A stretch of 64,000 nt of DNA, taken from assembly GCF_000482245.1 (NCBI RefSeq), contig NZ_AWNH01000105.1, forward strand, positions 1-64,000. The letters run 5' to 3'. Shown here one piece after another: positions 13,802 through 23,221 of the stretch. Made by a program: the position numbers and the translations under genes. The notes beneath the pieces were generated by a model. It was not told the origin of the DNA. It ran no database searches and saw nothing but the letters and a program-made list of their open reading frames with translations. The DNA is from Leptolyngbya sp. Heron Island J (GTDB taxonomy: Bacteria > Cyanobacteriota > Cyanobacteriia > Phormidesmidales > Phormidesmidaceae). Each line of letters starts with the position of its first letter. Position 1 is the stretch's first letter.

Positions 13802-14500
13802 ATGCCTGAACTTATATTGACACGCCATGGCCAAAGCCTCTGGAATGCAGAGAATCGATTCACAGGTTGGGTTGATGTCCCTTTAAGCGAACGAGGGCGG
13901 GCTGAAGCAACAATTGCCTCGTGTAAGCTGCGCGACTATCGAGTGGATGTTTGCTACACTAGCTTGCTGTTTCGAGCTATGGAAACAGCGGTTATTTGTT
14001 TAACCGAGTGTGACGATATTTGCGGTGGTAAAACACCTATCTTTAAACATGATGCTGATGATCCTAATTGGCATGGTTGGGATCATTACAAGGTTGATCC
14101 CAGCAAAGAGTTGCCTATTTTTCCCAGCCCTGCATTAGATGAGCGCTACTATGGCGACCTGCAAGGATTAAACAAAACGGAAACAGCAGCGGAATTCGGG
14201 GCAGAACAAGTTCAGCGCTGGCGGCGTTCCTTTGATGTGCGGCCACCTGGTGGTGAGAGCCTGGAAGATACCATGCATCGGTCGGTTCCCTACTTTCAGA
14301 ATCGTATTCTCCCTCACATCAAACAAGGAGAAAACGTGTTAATTTCGGCCCATGGCAATTCTTTAAGGTCTATCTTGATGTATTTAGACGATCTCTCATC
14401 AGAAGAGGTGGTTAAGTTGGAATTGGCCACAGGGGTACCTATCGTTTATGAGCTTGACCAGACTGCTAAAGTTCTCAATAAAAAAATATTGGATCAGTAG
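13802..14500 (+). CDS. gpmA: 2,3-bisphosphoglycerate-dependent phosphoglycerate mutase
   Basis: A 232-residue dPGM, which interconverts 3- and 2-phosphoglycerate in glycolysis. The phosphohistidine motif is LILTRHGQSLWN with His9. ALDERYYGDLQGLNK carries the catalytic Glu, RRSFDVRPPGGESLEDT binds substrate, and the second active His184 lies in LISAHGNSLRSI. Length fits the family (230-250). Many cyanobacteria rely on the cofactor-independent enzyme or distant paralogues, so a clear dPGM next to a PTS operon fits a sugar-use cluster. It is convergent with the lactate permease. Confidence 0.95.
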   Translation: MPELILTRHGQSLWNAENRFTGWVDVPLSERGRAEATIASCKLRDYRVDVCYTSLLFRAMETAVICLTECDDICGGKTPIFKHDADDPNWHGWDHYKVDPSKELPIFPSPALDERYYGDLQGLNKTETAAEFGAEQVQRWRRSFDVRPPGGESLEDTMHRSVPYFQNRILPHIKQGENVLISAHGNSLRSILMYLDDLSSEEVVKLELATGVPIVYELDQTAKVLNKKILDQ

Positions 14501-14539
14501 GGAGAACACCCCAAGGATAGGGGTGAAAATATTGATTGT

Positions 14540-16201
14540 CTATGACGATGTGGAAACAAGGATTTGCAGCAGAATTCCTAACAATCCTGCCAAGCTAACG
14601 TAGTAGATCGTGGGAAATAGCACTTTACGAATCAGCGGGCCTTCATGGCCCACTAAACCTACGGTAGCTTCTGCGGCCACAATGTTTGATACACAAATAA
14701 TGTTACCGGCAGATGCTCCCACACACTGGAGGCCTAAAATCATGGCAGTGGGTACGCCAATTTGTATGGCAACTCCAAACTGAAATAGGGAAAACATCAT
14801 GTTGCTGACGGTGACACTACCGGCAACAAAGGAGCCGATGGTACCCACCACTGGTGCAAAGAGAGGCCAGGTTTGGCCGGCTAAGGCAGCCATGCCATCA
14901 GCCAGGGTGAGGGGCATGCTGGCCAAACCGGAGGTGTTCACACCTGAGTTAATAAACACTCGTGCCATTAGTATGGCTGCACCCAGGGCAAAGGCTGTTT
15001 TTTGTAACAGGGGCAGGGCCTGAACCATGGCTCGTTTCATGGCAGCAGGCTTCATCTGATGGAGAAAAAAGGTGATGGCTACTACTCCAATAAATACAGT
15101 GGGTGGCAGATAAAGAGGCTGGGTGGAAACCGTAATCTCTGTCCCCAAAATATGACTCCAGGTGAGACGTACTGACTGTAGCCAGCCGCGAATCGGTAGA
15201 AATTTTAAGCGTGATGCCATGAGCAATGTGCCTAACATGACATAGGGCAACCAGGCTTTAGCGGCAGATAAATGACTGGGAGGGCTTGTCTGGTTAAGAG
15301 GGGGCGAGCTAGAGGGTTGGGGTGGAAAATCCCAGGTCTGACGCGGGACTAAAAAGCCTCGGCGTGCAGCTGGGACAACAATGCCTAACCCCGTTAAGCC
15401 ACCGATGAGAGTGGGAAATTCTGGACCAAAAAACAACGCGGTTAAGGTGTAGGGCACCGTAAAGGCTAAACCAGCAAACAGCGCAAATTTCCAGGCTCCG
15501 AGACCGTCTCCCATGGACTTGCGCTCACCAAATCCTGCGGTAATTGTCATCACTAGTACCAGCGGGAGAAAGGTGCCGATAATGCCATGAAAGATACCGG
15601 CCCAGCGCCCAATGGCAAATAGATAGTCGGACTGGCTCAGGCCCAGGTCTAGTAGATGCTGCTCTACAGTTGGAACGCCGGTTAACCCTGCATCAGCGCC
15701 AATCATAATTGGCGTACCTACGGCTCCAAAGGTGGACGGAGTACTTTGAATAATTAGGGCGGCAACGACGGCGGCCATGGCTGGGAAACCAATGGCCACC
15801 ATGAGTGGCACGGTAATCACGGCTGGGGTACCAAAGCCAGAAGCGCCTTCGATAAAGCTGCCAAAGAGCCAGGCGATAATGATGACTTGCACGCGGCGGT
15901 CTTGGGAGATACCTAGGAGACTTTGACGGATGGTTGCGATCGCACCCGATTCCTGCAGCGTATTCAATAATAAAATTGCTCCAAAGACAATGTAAAGAAT
16001 TTCAGCGGCAGCTACCAGACCTTGAATACTGGCAGCAGCTACCTGCACCATAGGCACACGCCATACCAGCAAAGCGATGCCAACTGTTACCAAATAAGCG
16101 GCTGGCATCACCTGTCCGGCAGGACGTCGGGCGATGACCAACAGAACAAAAACGGTGATCAGTGGTAGTAAGGCCACTAAAGGGTATAAAAGCAAAGCCA
16201 T
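14540..16201 (-). CDS. L-lactate permease (LctP/LldP family)
   Basis: A 553-residue membrane carrier with about 12-14 transmembrane helices. Family motifs are [22 protein letters not shown] and the C-terminal [19 protein letters not shown] and [12 protein letters not shown]. The family moves lactate or glycolate with protons across the inner membrane. It lies last in a run of minus-strand genes after the PTS and HAD genes, with a 126-bp gap, and may be part of that operon. A role in lactate or glycolate uptake or release alongside sugar metabolism is inferred. No truncation is seen. Confidence 0.92.
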   Translation of the reverse strand: MALLLYPLVALLPLITVFVLLVIARRPAGQVMPAAYLVTVGIALLVWRVPMVQVAAASIQGLVAAAEILYIVFGAILLLNTLQESGAIATIRQSLLGISQDRRVQVIIIAWLFGSFIEGASGFGTPAVITVPLMVAIGFPAMAAVVAALIIQSTPSTFGAVGTPIMIGADAGLTGVPTVEQHLLDLGLSQSDYLFAIGRWAGIFHGIIGTFLPLVLVMTITAGFGERKSMGDGLGAWKFALFAGLAFTVPYTLTALFFGPEFPTLIGGLTGLGIVVPAARRGFLVPRQTWDFPPQPSSSPPLNQTSPPSHLSAAKAWLPYVMLGTLLMASRLKFLPIRGWLQSVRLTWSHILGTEITVSTQPLYLPPTVFIGVVAITFFLHQMKPAAMKRAMVQALPLLQKTAFALGAAILMARVFINSGVNTSGLASMPLTLADGMAALAGQTWPLFAPVVGTIGSFVAGSVTVSNMMFSLFQFGVAIQIGVPTAMILGLQCVGASAGNIICVSNIVAAEATVGLVGHEGPLIRKVLFPTIYYVSLAGLLGILLQILVSTSS

Positions 16202-16327
16202 AACTGAGAGTTTAGACAGTGGGTCCGAGGCCGGTTCTCAGATTAAGCGTAGTCCTTTATGGGGCTTTAGATGACAGAAAGTCTGACTTGGGGGCGTTAT
16301 AGTAGAATAACGGCCAGTCGACAGTGG

Positions 16328-16984
16328 CTATAGCAATTGTCGGGGGTTAAATGCCGAATAATCCTGGATAATGTACGCAACAGCTGACTGACCTGTAAAC
16401 ATTGAGGCTGGCACTGAAGTTGTTAAGGCAACTGCTTTCATGCCTGCATTTTGAGCAGCTTCAATCCCAATCACACTGTCCTCAAAAACAATACAACACT
16501 CTGGCTGAATATCTAGCTGTTGGGCAACGGTCAAAAAGGTTTCAGGGTGAGGTTTACCCAATGTGACATCGTCGCCACCAACACAGGTAGTGAAATAGGC
16601 CGCAATGTCTAATCCATCGAGCACTAAGTCGATATTGGGCTGCATTGCTGACGTTCCCAGCGCCATAGTAATATCCAGAGATTGAGCTGCCTGTAAAAAA
16701 TCTCTGAGTCCATTGATAGGTTGAAGATGGGGTTGATATAGCTCTCGATAAAGAGATTCTTTCTGGTTAGCCAGGGTCGTCACAGCGGCATCGGATAGCT
16801 CTTCACCACAAATGCGGCGAATGCCTTGCTCAATGGTGCCATGGGTTTGCTGACATACCTCAGCCTCTGTCATTTCCATCCCCAGGCTTGACAGAAATTT
16901 TTGCCAAGCCTGCATATGAAAAGCCATATTGTCGACAAGTGTGCCATCCATGTCAAAGATGAAGGCAGCGCGCTGCTGAGGCAT
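16328..16984 (-). CDS. HAD-superfamily phosphatase/phosphomutase, beta-phosphoglucomutase-like
   Basis: A 218-residue HAD enzyme with the nucleophile motif FIFDMDGTLVDN (Asp11, general acid Asp13). A helical cap (about 18-90) follows, then motif II GTSA, the motif III Lys in LGKPHPETF, and motif IV FEDSVIGIEAAQNAGM. The cap type and motifs fit beta-phosphoglucomutase or sugar-phosphate phosphatases. Its ATG shares one base with the stop of the PTS IICBB gene (TAATG), so the two are translationally coupled. It probably acts on a sugar phosphate made by the PTS. Mutase or phosphatase activity cannot be decided by sequence. Confidence 0.87.
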   Translation of the reverse strand: MPQQRAAFIFDMDGTLVDNMAFHMQAWQKFLSSLGMEMTEAEVCQQTHGTIEQGIRRICGEELSDAAVTTLANQKESLYRELYQPHLQPINGLRDFLQAAQSLDITMALGTSAMQPNIDLVLDGLDIAAYFTTCVGGDDVTLGKPHPETFLTVAQQLDIQPECCIVFEDSVIGIEAAQNAGMKAVALTTSVPASMFTGQSAVAYIIQDYSAFNPRQLL

Positions 16985-18876
16985 TAAACACTTGCTCCAA
17001 GATGTTTGCTAATTTCTCCAGCGTATTGCTCAGCATTGAGCCCCACCACTAAATGCAATACCTGGTCCTGTATCCGCATCATGGCTTCCACACCGGCTGT
17101 TTTCAGGGCCTCTTCATTGATGGCATTAGGGTCAGTGATTTCCACCCGCAGTCGAGTCATGGCGACGGCAGCTACTGTGCGAATATTATTGGCACCCCCG
17201 AGAGCTGTAACCATACCCTGCGCTTTTTCAGCTGCAGCTGGATCGGCTGTCACTTCAGGTATAGCAGCAGCAACCATGGATTCTTCTGGTACGGGAGCAA
17301 CCACCTCATCAGCTTCAGGTCCAGCTGTTTTGAGATATTCAACCATATCCGTTTTGAGATTTTCAGAGCGAGGACCAAAAATAGCCTGGGCGTTGTTGCC
17401 TACCTGCAGTACTCCTGATGCACCCAGGGCTTTGAGGCGGGCAATGTTGACTTTGCCCATGTCTTTAACACCGATGCGCAGACGGGTAATGCAGGCATCG
17501 AGACTCTCGATGTTGCTACGTCCACCAAAAGCCAGAGTTAATTCTTTGGACATAGCGGCAGCATCCTGGGGCAAATTGCTCGCGAGTTCTTCGCTGTCCT
17601 CTTCGCGACCGGGGGTGATCAGGTTAAAACGCTTGATCACAAATCGGAAACTGAAATAGTAAAGAGCAGCAAACAGGGGACCAAAGGCGAGAATCAGCCA
17701 GACCTTGGTACCCAAGGCGTTAAAGAGAAAAAAGTCGATAAACCCGTGGGAAAAGGTAAAGCCCATGCGTCCGCCCAGGGTAACAAAGAGAAAGTCGGCA
17801 AACCCGGCTAGGACAGCATGGAGTAAAAATAAAACCGGCGCGACAAAGACAAATGAAAATTCGATAGGTTCGGTAATGCCGGTGAGAAAAGATGTCAGGG
17901 CAGCAGAAATCATGATGCCGCCAATTGCTTTGCGCTTCTTGGGCTTAGCACAGTGCCACATGGCCACCGCCGCCGCTGGCAGACCAAACATCTTGAACCA
18001 ATAGGCTCCACCGATAATACCGGCGGTGGGGTCTCCGGCAAAGAAGCGGGTGATGTCGCCTGTGACCGTTTCATTAGTAATGGGATCGGTAAAAGAGCCA
18101 ATCTGGAAAAAGAAGGGTACATTCCACACGTGGTGCAGGCCAAAGGGAATGAGCAGCCGTTCAATAAAGCCATAAATAGCCACGGTAACGGGAACGTTAT
18201 CCCCAGCAGCAGCGGCGTTGGCAAAGCTGTTAATGGCACCTCCCACCGGGGGCCAGATAAAGCTCATGAGGATACCGACGATGATGGCTGCGATCGCAGT
18301 AATAATCGGCACAAACCGCTTACCTGCAAAGAAGCCCAGGTATTGGGGTAACTTAATGCGGAAAAACCGATTGAACATATAGGCGGCCACACAGCCCATA
18401 ATCAAACCGCCAAACACCCCTGTATCCAGCGAGGGAATGCCCATAATGGGTTTGAGGGTGCTGGGATCGATGTTGGCAAACAGAATTGAGGAGACTCCCA
18501 GGGAGGCCAGGAACACCACAAAGCCAACAATGGCGGCCAGGGCAGAGACACCATCATTAGCGGTATAGCCGATGGCCACAGCCACGGCAAACAGAATGGG
18601 CAGATTGGCAAAGATGGCATCCCCTGAGGCTTTCATAATCTCTGCCAGGGGCGCAGGCAACCAGCCAAATTTGGCACTGGTTAAAACACCTTCTTGAATT
18701 TTCTGAATCTCAATCAGGCGAGCACTCCCCAGGCCCAACAAAATACCGGCCACAGGCAGCACTGAGACGGGCAGCATGAGCGCCTTGCCCATTTTTTGCA
18801 GGAGACCAAAGGCTTGGTTACGCCATTGTTGTTGTGACGGATGTTGTGACGGAGAAGAGGGGGCGATTGTGGTCAT
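16984..18876 (-). CDS. ptsG: PTS glucose-family enzyme IICBB (permease with two IIB domains)
   Basis: A 630-residue sugar permease and phosphotransferase of the glucose/GlcNAc PTS family. The IIC domain (about 20-400) has MGKALMLPVSVLPVAGILLG, GFIERLLIPFGLHHVWNVPF and GITEPIEFSFVF, very close to E. coli PtsG. The first IIB domain (about 435-515) carries the phosphorylated Cys462 in LDACITRLRI. After an acidic Ala/Pro/Glu linker a second IIB-like domain (about 545-628) has AVAMTRLRVEI, with Ala572 where Cys should be. It should take up and phosphorylate glucose, using phosphate from the IIA-HPr-EI protein encoded 99 bp upstream. The gene symbol reflects similarity, and GlcNAc remains possible. 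Confidence 0.93.
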   Translation of the reverse strand: MTTIAPSSPSQHPSQQQWRNQAFGLLQKMGKALMLPVSVLPVAGILLGLGSARLIEIQKIQEGVLTSAKFGWLPAPLAEIMKASGDAIFANLPILFAVAVAIGYTANDGVSALAAIVGFVVFLASLGVSSILFANIDPSTLKPIMGIPSLDTGVFGGLIMGCVAAYMFNRFFRIKLPQYLGFFAGKRFVPIITAIAAIIVGILMSFIWPPVGGAINSFANAAAAGDNVPVTVAIYGFIERLLIPFGLHHVWNVPFFFQIGSFTDPITNETVTGDITRFFAGDPTAGIIGGAYWFKMFGLPAAAVAMWHCAKPKKRKAIGGIMISAALTSFLTGITEPIEFSFVFVAPVLFLLHAVLAGFADFLFVTLGGRMGFTFSHGFIDFFLFNALGTKVWLILAFGPLFAALYYFSFRFVIKRFNLITPGREEDSEELASNLPQDAAAMSKELTLAFGGRSNIESLDACITRLRIGVKDMGKVNIARLKALGASGVLQVGNNAQAIFGPRSENLKTDMVEYLKTAGPEADEVVAPVPEESMVAAAIPEVTADPAAAEKAQGMVTALGGANNIRTVAAVAMTRLRVEITDPNAINEEALKTAGVEAMMRIQDQVLHLVVGLNAEQYAGEISKHLGASV

Positions 18877-18984
18877 AGGGGTAGAAAAAATTAGAACCGT
18901 AGGGGTTGGGCTGATGTAGGGGGCATCCGCACCCTGACAAATTGGGGAATATTCTTGTCTTGGGCATCTGTGCCCTTACAAATC
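18877..18984. repeat. paired GC-rich repeat in the PTS intergenic spacer
   Basis: Read on the minus strand, two similar stretches, TTTGTAAGGGCACAGATGCC (18965-18984) and TTTGTCAGGGTGCGGATGCC (18923-18942), lie between the EI and IIC genes. They resemble the dispersed 'TTGTAGGGGC' elements common in cyanobacterial genomes. The first copy overlaps the last codons and stop of the EI gene. They may affect stability or relative expression of the two PTS proteins. Confidence 0.5.
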
Positions 18985-21528
18985 CGGTAGTGGCACCAGA
19001 CTGCGCACCTCGGCAGCGGTTTCTAACCCCAGGGCCTGGGCTGCCAGTTTCTTACAATGGCTGAGTTTAAGAGAACGGACCTGGGCCTTAATGCTGGGAA
19101 TCATCGAAACGCTGACGCTGAGTTCTTTAACACCGAGGCCAATCAGGAGAGGAATGGCTTGAGGGTCGCTGCCAATACCGCCGCAGACGCCCACCCATTT
19201 GTCATGAAGACCCGCTCCTTTGACCGCATGACCAATTAATCGCAACACAGCTGGATGGAGACCGTCGACAAAAGGAGCCAATTTGGGATGGCCTCGATCC
19301 ATGGCCAGGGTGTACTGGGTGAGGTCATTGGTACCCACGGAGAAGAAATCAACTTCCTTGGCAAACTGCTCAGCCATAACGGCGGCGGCAGGCACTTCAA
19401 TCATAATACCCACCTCCACAGGTGGGAGGTTGAGGGCCTGGCGTTCTTCCTCTAGCATGGCTTTGGCCATGCGCAGTTCTTCGATGCGGCCAATCATGGG
19501 AAACATCACCCGCAGTTTACCTGCGGATGCCGAGCGCAAAATGGCCCGCAGCTGGGTGCGCTGTAGTTCAGGCTGGTCAAACCCTAAACGAATACCCCGT
19601 TCTCCCAAAAAGGGATTCTCCTCTGGAGCCATGGTCAGGTAGGGCAAAGGTTTGTCGCCACCAACATCAAGGGTGCGAATAATCATCGGTTTGTCGGGGC
19701 CTAACACTTCGGCAATGCTGCGATAAATGCCGGTTTGTTCATCTTCCGTGGGGGCCTGGGGCCGCTCCATAAAGATAAATTCAGTGCGCAGTAGACCGAC
19801 GCCTTCGGTCCCCAGGGAGACGGCTTCCTCCGCATCCTGCAGCCCCCCGATGTTGGCGACAATCTCAACCGGATGCCCATCCTGGGTAATGGCCGGTTCA
19901 AAGGCATTCTTGAGGTCAGCAGCCTGTTTGGCCTTTTGGTTGGCAATATGGGTTCGGGTGCGCTCAATCTCGTCAGCGGGGGCATTTAATCGGAGGGTGC
20001 CTTTAGTGCCATCTAAAATCACCGGGGTGCCATCGGCCAAGTCCAATACCCGTGGCTCTGCCCCAGCAATGGCTGGAATCCCCATGGACCGGGCCAAAAT
20101 GGCCACATGGGAGGTGGCTCCACCCGCCAGGGTGCAAAAGCCAACCACCCGCTCACGGTCTAGATTCGCCATGTCAGACGGGGTCAGGTCTTCTGCCAGT
20201 AAAATTGTATTGTGGGGATACTTTATCTCTGTGGCCTCAACACCTGTGAGAATTCGCAACACTCGCATGCCCACGTCACGAATATCATTGGCGCGCTCCG
20301 CCAGTAGCTCGTTGTTTAGCTGGGCCAGCTGATCCGCCTGGGTCGTGTAGGTTTGTTTCCAGGCAAAGTTTGCACTTTTACCTTTATTGATGGCGCTGGT
20401 GGCAATGTCCATTAACTCAGGGTCATCCAGGATTTCCTGGTGGGCGGCAAAAATAGCCGCTTTACCCGGATTGCCCTGACCGTGGACCTTAGCACGAATG
20501 GATTCAATCTCTAGGGCTGCTTTTGCGATCGCATCCTCCAACTTGCGTCGCTCTTTACCGGGTGATTCTCCCACTTCCTCAATTACCAAGGTTTGCTCAC
20601 GTACTCGATATGTGTTGCCTACAGTGAGGCCAGAGGACGCCGCCACCCCCAAAATAATGTTGGGATCATCAGACTTAGGCTGAGGTGGTGGGGCCTTGAG
20701 CGCCGACTGATCGATGCTGGCAGGTGCTGGAGCTGCCCCAGCTTCTCCTAACCCAGACCGCACCGCTTCAGTTAATTCCGTAATCGCCCCCTTAGCGTCT
20801 GAGCCAGTAGCTTCCAGGGTCACCGAGTCCCCATGGGCCACCTGCATGGCCATAATTGCCACAACACTTTTCCCATTGGCCCGGACACTCCCCCGTACCA
20901 GAGACACCTGAGACTGATACTGTTTAGCCAGATTGACCAAGACTGCCGCCGGACGGGCGTGCAGCCCTTGGGGGTTGCCAATAATAATGGGTTCTGACGT
21001 AACCTTCTCTCCAGTGGCCACCGCCAAGGGCGACTGGTCTGCCGCCAGCACCAGCTCTAAAACAATATCCTGTCCCGCATTCACCAGCCCTTGCTGAAAG
21101 ACAAATCCTGCAATGCGTTCGGTATTCGTAATAATGATTTGAGTCAATAAACTTTTGGCATGGAGAGCCACATAGTCAATATCAAACTCCAGCAGCGCGT
21201 CTCCTGATGTCACCCGGTCACCCAGATTCACCTGAGGTGAAAACCCTTCTCCTCGCAGCTCAACAGTATCCAACCCCACATGCATCAAAATCTCTATCCC
21301 TTCTGTAGTCTTTAGGGTCACAGCGTGATGGGAGGGATGAATCTGAATGATCTCACCGTCACAGGGGGCTCTGAGAATATTGGATATGGGGTCAACAGAA
21401 ATACCATCGCCCACCATCTTTTGAGCAAACACTGGATCGGGCACCGATTCAAGGGGCATCAAGTAGCCGGACAGGGGAGCCGTTAATCGTAGAGTGGTTT
21501 GCACTTGGGAGCGAGTGTCTAGGGCCAT
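18976..21528 (-). CDS. fused PTS phosphocarrier IIA(Glc)-HPr-enzyme I
   Basis: An 850-residue protein joining all soluble PTS steps. The IIA(Glc)/Crr-like domain (about 10-150) has active His83 in ILMHVGLDTVEL and partner His68 in SHHAVTL. HPr (about 170-255) has active His190 in GLHARPAA. Enzyme I (about 285-850) has the phosphohistidine His474 in GGATSHVAILARSMGIPAIAG, the PEP-site FLRTEF-like LLRTEFIFM, and VCGGIGSDPQAIPLL near the C-terminus. The same order is known in proteobacterial NagF-type proteins. It would pass phosphate from PEP to the IICBB permease encoded next. With it the window holds a whole PTS. HIP1 sites inside (near 20526) suggest long residence. Confidence 0.95.
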   Translation of the reverse strand: MALDTRSQVQTTLRLTAPLSGYLMPLESVPDPVFAQKMVGDGISVDPISNILRAPCDGEIIQIHPSHHAVTLKTTEGIEILMHVGLDTVELRGEGFSPQVNLGDRVTSGDALLEFDIDYVALHAKSLLTQIIITNTERIAGFVFQQGLVNAGQDIVLELVLAADQSPLAVATGEKVTSEPIIIGNPQGLHARPAAVLVNLAKQYQSQVSLVRGSVRANGKSVVAIMAMQVAHGDSVTLEATGSDAKGAITELTEAVRSGLGEAGAAPAPASIDQSALKAPPPQPKSDDPNIILGVAASSGLTVGNTYRVREQTLVIEEVGESPGKERRKLEDAIAKAALEIESIRAKVHGQGNPGKAAIFAAHQEILDDPELMDIATSAINKGKSANFAWKQTYTTQADQLAQLNNELLAERANDIRDVGMRVLRILTGVEATEIKYPHNTILLAEDLTPSDMANLDRERVVGFCTLAGGATSHVAILARSMGIPAIAGAEPRVLDLADGTPVILDGTKGTLRLNAPADEIERTRTHIANQKAKQAADLKNAFEPAITQDGHPVEIVANIGGLQDAEEAVSLGTEGVGLLRTEFIFMERPQAPTEDEQTGIYRSIAEVLGPDKPMIIRTLDVGGDKPLPYLTMAPEENPFLGERGIRLGFDQPELQRTQLRAILRSASAGKLRVMFPMIGRIEELRMAKAMLEEERQALNLPPVEVGIMIEVPAAAVMAEQFAKEVDFFSVGTNDLTQYTLAMDRGHPKLAPFVDGLHPAVLRLIGHAVKGAGLHDKWVGVCGGIGSDPQAIPLLIGLGVKELSVSVSMIPSIKAQVRSLKLSHCKKLAAQALGLETAAEVRSLVPLPDL

Positions 21529-21749
21529 GGCAATGCTGATTTAAGAGAATACTTAAGAAGCGTGAAACTAAACAAAAAAGGACCAAATCAAGATTGAAAA
21601 CAGTGATCTGTCTGCTGGTGTGATCGTAGGGGTGGCATATCTACCAATGACTGCAGATATTTGTAACGCTGTATAGAGTCCTATTTTGGAAAACAATAGG
21701 CAAACTTCGATGGTCGAAGCTGCTGTCTGCATAAGAGAACAATGCCTGT

Positions 21750-21780
21750 CTTTACCTAAGATCGGGATGTCTAGGTAAAG
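21750..21780. promoter_or_regulatory. inverted repeat, candidate operator upstream of the PTS operon
   Basis: Perfect 9-bp arms CTTTACCTA and TAGGTAAAG are separated by 13 bp, about 220 bp upstream of the IIA-HPr-EI start. The geometry suits a dimeric repressor or a leader hairpin. The binding protein is unknown. Confidence 0.45.
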
Positions 21781-21867
21781 GGTATAAACAAGTAGTTTAG
21801 TTCATTTTTATACAGCTCAATTTTATTCATGACTAGGCGTATAAAAAATACATATAAGCGGCTGTTT

Positions 21868-21882
21868 TGATGTCAGACATCA
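21868..21882. promoter_or_regulatory. 15-bp palindrome TGATGTC-A-GACATCA
   Basis: Perfect 7-bp arms flank one base in the PTS/YbaY spacer. The size and symmetry are typical of an operator for a dimeric helix-turn-helix regulator. Which gene it controls is not clear. Confidence 0.45.
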
Positions 21883-22126
21883 ACATTGTCCTTGCTAAAT
21901 TGTCCTTACTAAGAATCAAAAGAGTAGTCTCGTTACGTTACACTTTTTTGAGCTGACAACAGTTAGGCGTTAAGTGTGCTAGGGCGAATAGGCTATCTCC
22001 AGCGGCGATAATAGCAGCATAGTCGCAGTGTGTGAATGAATGAATGACTTTTGTCATGTAGTCGACTCAGGCGGATGGTCTAGTATGCAGAAAGAGTGGA
22101 AGTGCATCTTCCTCATTTAGCCCACT

Positions 22127-22162
22127 ATGTGAACTGTATGGTCCATGTGAACTGTATGGTCC
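22127..22162 (+). repeat. two tandem copies of an 18-bp unit
   Basis: ATGTGAACTGTATGGTCC occurs twice in direct succession with no mismatch, about 85 bp upstream of the YbaY-like gene start. It may be a slippage product or a tandem protein-binding site. Confidence 0.7.
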
Positions 22163-22246
22163 ATCGAGATTAATAATGAGATCGTCTATGCCCATAAAAA
22201 CTATCGTTACTGTCGTGTTTATAGGTCAGTGCCATTAGGAGCGAGC

Positions 22247-23221
22247 ATGATAGGTTTAAGAAACGTTGGCTATGTGTTGTTGGCCGGAATCACGACTGTT
22301 ATCGCTGTTGGTGAGCAGCCAGCCGTCGCTCAGGAGGAGACCCTGGTTCTCTGCGAAACCAGTGGTACAGCGTTAAGGGTTTATGAGAAAGATGATCAGA
22401 TATTAATGCGAGCTTATAATCGTCGACTATCTCAAGTCTGGATGAATGGCACAGAGGCCGATATCCAAGTCAGTGCCAATGGCATTGAATACACAAATCT
22501 GTCGGGAGAGTTGGCCACACGGTTGAGCGTCGATACGAAAGCAGGGGATTGTAGGATTCAAATTGAAGATCAGACCGAACGAGGTATGCTCTTGAGCAAT
22601 GAAACTGCTGCTGCTGTGATTGGCAGAGTGACCTATCAAGGGCGGATTGGTCTGCAGCCGGGTGTTGTTGTGAAGGCGATACTGGTGGATCTTGACAGTG
22701 ATCTGTCCATTGCTGAACAAACAATTGTCACCACGGGACAACAGGTGCCAATTCCGTTTCATTTGCTCTATAGTCCGAGGGATATCGATCCTGACCATCG
22801 CTATGGGGTGAGGGCTGAGATTTTTGTTGAAGAGGAGCAACGATGGAGTACAGTCGCCGATTATCCGGTGATTACCCAGGGGGCACCTGCCGCTGTGGAA
22901 CTGGTGGTGGAGATGGCTGGGGTGACACCTGCTCCGGTTGACAAGCCAGCTAATGGTGAGACTTTGCCGGATGCGATCGCAACTGCCGTCAAAACAGCCC
23001 TCAGCCAAGAATTGGCTGATGCGGCCCTTCAAGTCGAGAGCTACAGTTGCGAAACCTGGTCCGATGGGTGTTTGGGATTGGGTGGTCCGGCTGAGCTTTG
23101 TCTTGCCGCCTTAACCGAAGGGTGGCGAGTAGAACTGCTCGATCCAACCACAGGCGAAAGTTATTTCTATCGCACGAATCATGATGGGACGCAGGTTAGA
23201 CGGGAAGACAAATTGCTGTAA
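22247..23221 (+). CDS. YbaY-domain envelope protein with C-terminal cyanobacterial domain
   Basis: The ATG at 22247 is chosen because an AGGAGCG ribosome site lies just before it; an in-frame GTG at 22229 is less likely. The 324-residue protein has a signal peptide (to about VAQEE). A YbaY/YscW-like domain (about 130-225) includes VIGRVTYQGRIGLQPG and PIPFHLLYSPRDIDPDHRYG. A C-terminal part contains SYSCETWSDGCLGLGG, a motif seen in many cyanobacterial secreted proteins. It lacks a lipobox Cys at the signal cleavage site, so it is probably soluble in the periplasm. Its stop overlaps the glgX start by one base (TAATG), so the two are coupled. Function is unknown. Confidence 0.75.
   Translation: MIGLRNVGYVLLAGITTVIAVGEQPAVAQEETLVLCETSGTALRVYEKDDQILMRAYNRRLSQVWMNGTEADIQVSANGIEYTNLSGELATRLSVDTKAGDCRIQIEDQTERGMLLSNETAAAVIGRVTYQGRIGLQPGVVVKAILVDLDSDLSIAEQTIVTTGQQVPIPFHLLYSPRDIDPDHRYGVRAEIFVEEEQRWSTVADYPVITQGAPAAVELVVEMAGVTPAPVDKPANGETLPDAIATAVKTALSQELADAALQVESYSCETWSDGCLGLGGPAELCLAALTEGWRVELLDPTTGESYFYRTNHDGTQVRREDKLL

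Larger units (their letters stand above)
21529..22246. other. long divergent regulatory spacer upstream of the PTS operon, 718 bp
   Basis: This spacer separates the PTS operon (minus) from the YbaY-like gene (plus). Besides the palindromes and repeat listed separately, two direct copies of TTGTCCTT followed by a CTAA-like end lie near 21886-21912, and a short GAAT run lies near 22034. No tRNA, riboswitch or coding frame was recognised. Confidence 0.5.
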
